Assembly: GCA_020854975.1 (NCBI GenBank)
Contig: JAHKLQ010000068.1
Coordinates: 1 to 13,356, forward strand
Length of the DNA stretch: 13,356 bases
Direction: 5' to 3'
Source: Methanobacterium sp.
GTDB taxonomy: Archaea > Methanobacteriota > Methanobacteria > Methanobacteriales > Methanobacteriaceae
The translations under genes were made by a program, and so were the position numbers. The notes under the pieces were generated by a model that saw only the letters and a list, made by a program, of their open reading frames with translations, did not search any database and was not told the origin of the DNA. Shown here piece by piece: positions 7,336 through 13,356 of the stretch. Each line of letters starts with the position of its first letter. Position 1 is the stretch's first letter.

Positions 7336-8883
7336 ATGAGTTATTATCATGATGAGAAGATGGAAAAAATTTTCCAAGCCCTTAAACAGCCAAAAAACTT
7401 AGAAGACTTGCAGCTTTCTGAAAGCTTTGTAAATGGATTAATACTCAAAATCATCGCCAGTTATGGAACAGTGAAAACCAGTGTCATTAATGAATTAACT
7501 GGGATTCACTGGGATATTCTGGAGAAAAACTTAAGTAAAATGGAAAAAAACAGTTTTTGCGCTCCTGTAAGTGGAGGATTCCTGTTTTCAAGTGTTGAGT
7601 ACACCATCACTCAAAAGGGACGTGAAAAAGTTAGGGGTATTGCTGAAGAGAACCCTTATATTGGTATTGCTCCTGTTCCCTATGAAGAATATTTTCAGAT
7701 TATGAAAATCCAGATGCACCATCGCCACCCTATTGAAATACCCCAAGAGGTAATTCTGGAGACTTTCAATCAAGTTGTAGGTGTTGATTACGCCAAAGAA
7801 GCCCTAATTGAATCTTGTATAATAGGTAAGGGAATTTTTGTTTATGGTCCCCCAGGAACTGGTAAAACTTTCATAATCAGTACCATGCCCGATCTTCTAC
7901 CTCCTCTGGTGATTCCCAAATACATAGAATTCGGTGGAAAGGTAATACAACTTTATGACCCTGATTTCCATAAAATGTGCGAAGAACAACCTAACGACCC
8001 CCGTTGGGTTAAAATTTACGCCCCATTTGTTTTAACTGGTGCAGAACTCAACTTAAACAAATTGGAAACCAACTATGATCCTAATAAAGGTGTTTATGAA
8101 ACTTCACCTCAAATTAAAGCCAATGGTGGTATCCTGCTAATTGACGATCTGGGAAGACAACGCGATGACCATGAACTTATCCTTAACCGGTTAATTGTGC
8201 CTATGGAAAATAAAAAGGACGTGGTTTATGTACGTGGTATTCCTGTTGTACTGCACACTCATTTCATTCCTGCTTTTTCCACCAACTTAGATATCAGTAT
8301 TATGGATGAAGCTCACCTTCGACGTGCCCCTCTACACATTTTCCTTAAAAATCCAGAAATTGAAGAAGTGGCTGAGGTTTTCCGTAGAAATCTGGAAGAT
8401 TTAAGAGAAAGTTTTGAAGCTGAAGCTTTAGAACGGTTTATGAAAGTTTATCAGCCAAAAAAAGAGGGTGGTGAAGGCCTGCAACCTAGTTTCGCTCATT
8501 CACGTGATTTAGCCCAAATATGCCAGTCTGTGCGTATTAACATGGGCAAAAATATTATAGATACTGAAGTGATGGAAGCAGCATTGGATAAACACGTGCT
8601 CATAGTACTGCAGAGAATGAATATTGACATAGCTCAGATTTCCCACAAAACTCGCTCCTTCCGGGTGCAAACTGATGATCTGGAGAAAACTTTCCATGTA
8701 TTATACCATTATGGTGCCAATCCCATAGCCTATGAAAATAATTCAATACTCTTTGATGTGGATGAAAGCACCAGCCCCGCGGAATTAGCAGATTACTTAC
8801 ATGGTAAAGATATTAAGGTTGAGAAAATAGATTTAATCGCTGAATCCGAGAAAGAACTTAGGAGAACTCTTTTAAATTGGTAA
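7336..8883 (+). CDS. Winged-helix/AAA+ ATPase of the Flp-pilus-associated type
   Basis: A 515-residue soluble ATPase. Residues about 25-105 look like a winged-helix DNA-binding-like domain (helices in GLILKIIASYGTVKTSVINE, then a wing ending ITQKGREKVRG). The AAA+ core has Walker A GPPGTGKT (171-178), Walker B GGILLIDD (264-271), sensor 1 FSTN (314-317) and an arginine-finger-like LRRAP (328-332). Between Walker A and B the family-specific GGKVIQLYDPDFH, DPRWVKI and KANGGILLIDDLGRQ are conserved. I recall these from bacterial ATPases annotated as having chaperone activity and associated with Flp pilus assembly. Residues about 340-425 form the helical lid. The C-terminal about 90 residues have an alpha/beta pattern that I do not recognise. 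ATG is supported by GGTGAT at 7325-7330. No pilus genes are nearby, so its client is unknown. Confidence 0.82.
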   Translation: MSYYHDEKMEKIFQALKQPKNLEDLQLSESFVNGLILKIIASYGTVKTSVINELTGIHWDILEKNLSKMEKNSFCAPVSGGFLFSSVEYTITQKGREKVRGIAEENPYIGIAPVPYEEYFQIMKIQMHHRHPIEIPQEVILETFNQVVGVDYAKEALIESCIIGKGIFVYGPPGTGKTFIISTMPDLLPPLVIPKYIEFGGKVIQLYDPDFHKMCEEQPNDPRWVKIYAPFVLTGAELNLNKLETNYDPNKGVYETSPQIKANGGILLIDDLGRQRDDHELILNRLIVPMENKKDVVYVRGIPVVLHTHFIPAFSTNLDISIMDEAHLRRAPLHIFLKNPEIEEVAEVFRRNLEDLRESFEAEALERFMKVYQPKKEGGEGLQPSFAHSRDLAQICQSVRINMGKNIIDTEVMEAALDKHVLIVLQRMNIDIAQISHKTRSFRVQTDDLEKTFHVLYHYGANPIAYENNSILFDVDESTSPAELADYLHGKDIKVEKIDLIAESEKELRRTLLNW

Positions 8884-8956
8884 TTCCACATTTATAAAGA
8901 ACTAGACCTAATAAAGTTAATACATTAAAGTTCAGGAAGATTAAAGATCAAAAGGA

Positions 8957-8977
8957 CCACAACTTATTTAAATGTGG
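8957..8977 (+). promoter_or_regulatory. Probable sortase promoter with flanking inverted repeat
   Basis: CCACA (8957-8961) and TGTGG (8973-8977) flank a TATA-like CTTATTTAAAT. In addition CCACATTTA at 8886-8894 is the exact reverse complement of TAAATGTGG at 8969-8977. A start about 25 bases past the TATA would leave a leader of roughly 50 bases to the gene at 9052. Regulatory role is inferred only. Confidence 0.35.
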
Positions 8978-9051
8978 GGAATCTACACTAATGTAAATAT
9001 TTGAATGGGATTAATAATTGATATAAAGAAAAATTTTAGGGAGAATTTTAT

Positions 9052-10035
9052 TTGAAAAAATATATTGTTTTTGGAATTGTTATTTTCGCTGCAATTATAC
9101 TTGCTTTTACATTACCTTTTGGTAGTGCCAATGATATTGAAACTAAGCATTATGCAAATGGTGAAATCTCTTTTGATTATCCTGCCACCTGGCAGGAAGT
9201 TTCAGCTCAGGGATCTGAGGTTGTGGCATTTGAGGATCCTGAATCTGGCTTAAATGTCACTGTAAACCGTCAAACCATACCTTCTGGATACAATCCTCCA
9301 GACAAATTTGTACCAGAATTAACAGAAGAGTCTGAAAGTGACCTAAAATTATTAGCAAACGACAAAATCGACGTGAATGGGAAGGAAGGTTATGATAACA
9401 CTTACCATGTCGAAAAAAATGGTTCTACAACAGAACAAAGAGAATTATGGGTAAATACTAATGGAGCACTTTACAGTATTATATACAATTACCCTCAGGA
9501 AGATTTAGAAGTTGAATCCTTCTTAAATGGAGAATCCGAAAATGATGCTGCTTTTGAGGCTGTTAGAAACAGTTTAAACATAAAAAACACCACACTTACC
9601 AGCATGCCTTCCTTTGCAACAGTTACCATCCCAAAACTTGGAGTGACCTGGAACATAAGAGACGATACTTTAAATGCTCTGGGTTCTGTTTATCATTATT
9701 CTTCATCAGATAGTAGTTTGCCAAAAAGTTTTTATCCTGGAGAAAAAGGGTCTGTAGGTTTACTCGGCCACCATACCTGTTATTCAGCTCCTTTTGACAA
9801 TATAGATAAGCTTCAAGCTGGAGATACTGTTATTATCAACGATTATCTTACTCAGAAGAAATACACTTACCAGGTAGTTTCTAATGATGATATAAGATAT
9901 GATTACACTACCAATTTAATTGAGTTCCCTGCAGGCAGTAAAGAACTGGTACTTGGTACCTGTTGGCCTGAAGGATTTACAGCAGCAGAAAGATATGTAC
10001 ACTGCCAGTTGAGTTCTGTAGATCCCCTCAATTAA
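9052..10035 (+). CDS. Membrane-anchored sortase with N-terminal PsbP-like domain
   Basis: A 327-residue transpeptidase-type protein facing outside the cell. Residues 4-21 form an N-terminal signal anchor. Residues about 28-178 look like the PsbP-like domain common in methanobacterial surface proteins (GEISFDYPATWQEV at the start, AFEAVRNSLNI at the end). Residues about 188-322 are a sortase domain: VTIPKLGV, then catalytic H240 in LLGHHTCYSAPF, C304 in LVLGTC, and R314 downstream. This resembles class E-like sortases, which normally have GHRT. Sortases cleave a sorting motif in secreted proteins and join them to a surface acceptor. No substrate with a clear LPxTG-type tail lies in the window. 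The start is TTG at 9052 with GGGAGA at 9039-9044. N-x-S/T sites at N68, N123 and N179 fit an extracellular location. Confidence 0.87.
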   Translation: MKKYIVFGIVIFAAIILAFTLPFGSANDIETKHYANGEISFDYPATWQEVSAQGSEVVAFEDPESGLNVTVNRQTIPSGYNPPDKFVPELTEESESDLKLLANDKIDVNGKEGYDNTYHVEKNGSTTEQRELWVNTNGALYSIIYNYPQEDLEVESFLNGESENDAAFEAVRNSLNIKNTTLTSMPSFATVTIPKLGVTWNIRDDTLNALGSVYHYSSSDSSLPKSFYPGEKGSVGLLGHHTCYSAPFDNIDKLQAGDTVIINDYLTQKKYTYQVVSNDDIRYDYTTNLIEFPAGSKELVLGTCWPEGFTAAERYVHCQLSSVDPLN

Positions 10036-10044
10036 TGAATTCTA

Positions 10045-10125
10045 TTCTTTAGGAAAAAACTCCTCCTTTTTTATTTATTTGAGGTCCTCATTAACTGGGT
10101 TTTTAAAAATATTTTTCCTAAAGAA
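10045..10125. repeat. Perfect 14-bp inverted repeat with 53-base spacer
   Basis: TTCTTTAGGAAAAA (10045-10058) is the exact reverse complement of TTTTTCCTAAAGAA (10112-10125). The spacer holds a smaller palindrome GAGGTCCTC (10081-10089) and a T-tract (10067-10072). It starts nine bases after the sortase stop, so it may terminate or stabilise that transcript. A small degenerate mobile element (MITE-like) is an alternative, but no flanking target duplication was obvious. Confidence 0.5.
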
Positions 10126-10258
10126 AATTTTAAATGATATAATGAAAGAAATAGTTACAAATTAATGTGAAAAGGTCAAAATGATACGAAATGTGCCGGA
10201 TATGACTATTTCGATTTTGTAGGTAATTAAATTCGATTTTGATAATAAAGGTTAGAGT

Positions 10259-11071
10259 ATGAAAAAAACAATACCCATCTTAATTTTAACCATTCCTTTA
10301 ATCTTATTTATTGTTTTATTCCCCATATTTTCAGCAGATCAAAATGCATCTAATGTCAGTACTAATGGCAATGGAACCACTGCAGAAAACACAACCAACA
10401 ATGAATCACAGCCAGAAAAAGTGGCATTTATAATACCTCATCCTGATGATGAGACTATTGGTGCAGGTGGAACCATCCAAAGAATCATGGAAAATGGATC
10501 TACCCTTCACTTCGAACTTATGACCTCAGGGAACGCTGTAACCTCAGAATTGCTCCCTGTATACAATTATTTTAACATAGAGATTCCTTCAAATATCAGC
10601 ACAGAAGATCAGAAGAAATTAATCAGACAAGATTCATTTAAACGAGTGATGGCTATTTATGGCTGTAGTGATTATAACATGCAGGGATATGATGATGGTA
10701 CTTTAAATGCAGATATCGTATTTACAACCATGGAAAATCTTTACCTCAAGGAGGGTTACACCGTATTTTACACAGTTACTGGTGATGGTAATGTTGACCA
10801 TCTGGCCTGTTATCAGGGTATGAAGAAAATGAAAGAGAAATATCCTAACCTAAAATACAGGCAATTTCCAGTTTACTACTACCATTACTACAGACAAAAC
10901 CCTATGTCCCTAACGAAAAACTACACTGATCTAAACGTTAATAACTATGCTTCAAAAAAGAAAAATGCTTTCCAGATTTATTATGCGATTCACACCATCC
11001 TTCCAACTTATTATCCCTACAGTGATGGTACATTCTGCACCAGTCCTGAGAGAATTTATTACATGAATTAA
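10259..11071 (+). CDS. Secreted PIG-L/LmbE-type deacetylase
   Basis: A 270-residue protein of the PIG-L family, zinc-dependent enzymes that remove acetyl groups from N-acetylglucosamine-type sugars. Residues 4-25 are a strong signal peptide or membrane anchor. Residues 27-52 are a polar Asn/Thr/Ser linker with five N-x-S/T sequons (N29, N32, N38, N44, N48). The catalytic domain begins with AFIIPHPDDETIGAGG (56-71): H61 and D64 are expected zinc ligands and D63 the catalytic base. H181 in VDHLAC is the third ligand. Further sequons occur at N79, N112 and N221. The C-terminal half is unusually rich in Tyr (for example VYYYHYYRQN). The ATG has a weak AAAGG ribosome binding site. It follows the sortase by 223 bases. 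Likely role: deacetylation of a surface or envelope glycan; the actual substrate is unknown. Confidence 0.88.
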   Translation: MKKTIPILILTIPLILFIVLFPIFSADQNASNVSTNGNGTTAENTTNNESQPEKVAFIIPHPDDETIGAGGTIQRIMENGSTLHFELMTSGNAVTSELLPVYNYFNIEIPSNISTEDQKKLIRQDSFKRVMAIYGCSDYNMQGYDDGTLNADIVFTTMENLYLKEGYTVFYTVTGDGNVDHLACYQGMKKMKEKYPNLKYRQFPVYYYHYYRQNPMSLTKNYTDLNVNNYASKKKNAFQIYYAIHTILPTYYPYSDGTFCTSPERIYYMN

Positions 11072-11195
11072 TTAAGGTTAACTGAAATATGTAGATTAAG
11101 TAACTTAACCCTGTAACTTTGTAAGTTAATATTTATACCTTTGGTAATTGCAAATTAAATTTTCAAAAGAGATTAACAGCAAAAAGTTGTTAAGG

Positions 11196-11204
11196 TTATA
11201 AATA
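11196..11204 (+). promoter_or_regulatory. TATA box upstream of the 63-residue membrane protein
   Basis: TTATAAATA preceded by a purine-rich stretch (AAGG) suits an archaeal BRE/TATA pair. The distance to the start at 11290 leaves a leader of about 60 bases. Further upstream TAACTTA (11101-11107) and TAAGTTA (11122-11128) form an inverted repeat after the deacetylase stop, perhaps a weak transcript end. Confidence 0.4.
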
Positions 11205-11289
11205 GAAAATAATTATTGGAAAGTAAGATAATCAGACTTAATATAAGGATATGAAATATAGATTATGAAATGTATGGAGATTTGATAAA

Positions 11290-11481
11290 ATGGCAGATAC
11301 TGTTGTATTCGGATCATTACTTTACTCACATATAATACCACCTGTACTGGCATTTATAGGGGTTATACTGCTTTGCAGTGGAATTATGGATCGTAAAACC
11401 AATTATGCCATTGCTGGAATCATACTATTCTTTGCAGCAGGTATATTACCCTTCCTGATACTGCCATTCGTTTTAGGGTAA
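11290..11481 (+). CDS. Small two-helix membrane protein, function unknown
   Basis: A 63-residue hydrophobic protein I do not recognise. Two membrane segments are evident, about residues 8-31 and 38-62, joined by a short polar turn, GIMDRKTNY (31-39). By the positive-inside rule the Arg/Lys turn suggests a cytoplasmic loop with both ends outside. The gene is supported by a good ribosome binding site, GGAGAT at 11277-11282, seven bases before the ATG, and by a TATA box upstream. It lies downstream of the sortase and deacetylase genes and converges with the PfkB kinase gene. A role in the cell surface is possible but unsupported. Confidence 0.72.
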   Translation: MADTVVFGSLLYSHIIPPVLAFIGVILLCSGIMDRKTNYAIAGIILFFAAGILPFLILPFVLG

Positions 11482-11499
11482 ACATCATATCCCTTCCAC

Positions 11500-11534
11500 T
11501 TTTTTCCATAGAGTTTTACCTATTAACTTTTTTT
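11500..11534 (+). terminator. T-tract transcription end between convergent genes
   Basis: Runs of six (11500-11505) and seven (11528-11534) T residues follow the small membrane protein gene, in a T-rich stretch without a clear hairpin. Archaeal termination often uses U-tracts alone. For the convergent kinase gene, T-rich sequence on the other strand lies at about 11612-11630. Confidence 0.4.
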
Positions 11535-11635
11535 ATTCATATTCTATTTCTCTACCCCCTCTTATTGCTCGTTAACTAGATGAAAATCCTGTTTAATGAA
11601 CTGAAAAGTGAATTTTTTAAAATAAAAATATGGAA

Positions 11636-12550
<915 letters not shown>

Positions 12551-12657
12551 AACTTACCTTGGGTGAGATAGATTAATAAGCTTAAGGATTGGTGAAGTTA
12601 ACACAACTAATAATCATGGTAATAGTAGCCTTGTTAAAATTAGTAAAAAAGACTAAG

Positions 12658-13341
12658 TCAAAAGACAGGTTTCATTTTTCCATGGTGCAGGGCTGTGCCC
12701 ACTAACACTTTATCAACACCCATTCTAGCCAACTGATCCATATCATTCGAAGTGATGCCTCCTCCCATTATAAGTGAATTTTCCCATCCCTTAAATTCAT
12801 CCAATAATTGTTTATTAATCCCATCTTCAGTTCCTACCTTTGATATGTCCAGAAGAATTATTTGAACTGGTTTTAATTCCTTTAAACTTTCTTTTAGTAT
12901 ATTAAAATCAAGTTCCATTTGTTTACTGAGAATTTTGTTATTTAAAATGTCGATGCTGATGATGATGTGTTCTGCATCAACACTTCCCATGATCTTATCA
13001 AGATCTTCAAGCTTTTTCAGGGTTTCTGTGGCTATTATTACTTTATCTGCAACTTTAAGAGCTTTATTAACTGAAACTATATCATTAGCACCACAATCCA
13101 ACATCACAGGTAAAATATTGTTGATTTTCTCGATAATGTCTAGATTGGAACCCTTACATTCAATAGCATCCAGATCAGCTATATATATTTGGGATGCACC
13201 CTTATTTTTAAGGGATTTGGAAATTTTCAAAGGATCTGAAGATGAATGGAAAACTGTTTTTAAAGGTTTGTAGGTTTTTCTATTGCCTGATTTTCCGGAA
13301 ACCGCTATTCCACCTTTTATATCTAAAACAGGAATTATCAT
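12658..13341 (-). CDS. HisA/HisF-related TIM barrel protein
   Basis: A 227-residue (beta/alpha)8 protein related to the histidine-pathway enzymes HisA and HisF, of the methanogen-type paralogue group (TIGR00734-like by eye). The N-terminus IIPVLDIKGGIAV (2-14) places D7 at the catalytic Asp position. IYIADLDAIECKGSN (52-66) is the conserved second block. IISIDI (127-132) and LLDISKVGTEDGIN (163-176) match the second catalytic strand and phosphate-binding loop, and MGGGITS (192-198) with VLVGTAL (212-218) complete the phosphate site. It is slightly shorter than true HisA (about 240) and lacks the usual HisA N-terminal wording, so a separate function is likely; substrate unknown. The ATG is supported by GGTGG at 13346-13350. 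The gene is complete and leads a possible two-gene unit with the PfkB kinase. Confidence 0.83.
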   Translation of the reverse strand: MIIPVLDIKGGIAVSGKSGNRKTYKPLKTVFHSSSDPLKISKSLKNKGASQIYIADLDAIECKGSNLDIIEKINNILPVMLDCGANDIVSVNKALKVADKVIIATETLKKLEDLDKIMGSVDAEHIIISIDILNNKILSKQMELDFNILKESLKELKPVQIILLDISKVGTEDGINKQLLDEFKGWENSLIMGGGITSNDMDQLARMGVDKVLVGTALHHGKMKPVF

Positions 13342-13356
13342 TAAACCACCATTAAC

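Noticed and set aside
10210..10241. Direct repeat TTCGATTTTG upstream of the deacetylase gene
   Set aside because: Two 10-base copies 22 bases apart in AT-rich DNA are only weak evidence for an operator; not distinctive enough to call.
12935..13273. A 112-codon plus-strand open frame opposite the HisA-like gene
   Set aside because: Antisense shadow with Met/Ser/Leu-rich composition; the minus-strand gene has clear TIM-barrel motifs and a ribosome binding site.
12658..13341. Annotation as the histidine-biosynthesis gene hisA
   Set aside because: The barrel is shorter, the N-terminal and central blocks follow the methanogen HisA/HisF-related group rather than true HisA, and no other histidine genes are adjacent.

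Overview
The window reads as chromosomal DNA of a methanogenic archaeon of the order Methanobacteriales, most likely a mesophilic Methanobacterium-like organism. The evidence is the AT-rich composition, GGAGGTGAT-type ribosome binding sites, archaeal TATA boxes, the archaeal ribosomal protein S8e, and a free-standing C-terminal piece of family B DNA polymerase. That split polymerase is a known hallmark of the Methanobacteriales.

Layout. Positions 1-270 (+) hold a small two-helix membrane protein (DUF5654-like), followed by a hairpin/T-tract terminator. Positions 428-1968 (-) hold hypE (hydrogenase maturation) followed by an RDD-family membrane protein. Positions 2234-4508 (-) hold a tight overlapping pair: an iron-containing alcohol dehydrogenase homologue of the ErcA type, then a PAS/HisKA_2 histidine kinase. 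The 519-base gap 4509-5028 holds the ErcA-like gene's promoter region and, on the opposite strand, what looks like the decayed second half of a response-regulator receiver domain. Positions 5038-7046 (+) are a housekeeping run: rps8e, polB2 and a HAD phosphatase. Positions 7336-8883 (+) encode a winged-helix/AAA+ ATPase behind a duplicated TATA-containing element. Positions 9052-11481 (+) look like a cell-surface block: a PsbP-like/sortase fusion, a secreted PIG-L-type deacetylase with a glycosylation-prone linker, and a 63-residue membrane protein. Positions 11636-13341 (-) hold a PfkB-family sugar kinase and, upstream of it, a HisA/HisF-related TIM barrel protein.

How the genes work together. 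HypE serves [NiFe]-hydrogenases, central to hydrogenotrophic methanogenesis. S8e and PolB2 belong to translation and replication; PolB2 needs a PolB1 partner encoded elsewhere and carries its own PCNA-binding tail. The ErcA-like/kinase pair is best read as a sensory module in which an alcohol dehydrogenase homologue supplies or detects a signal for the kinase. The sortase and deacetylase probably act outside the membrane on the cell surface, but no substrate is visible here.

The most distinctive points are the ErcA-kinase pair with a decayed receiver beside it, the PsbP-sortase fusion next to a sequon-rich secreted deacetylase, the orphan AAA+ ATPase, and a TATAAATCT/A-tract element shared by the polB2 and ATPase upstream regions. 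No CRISPR array, tRNA, rRNA, insertion sequence or prophage was seen.
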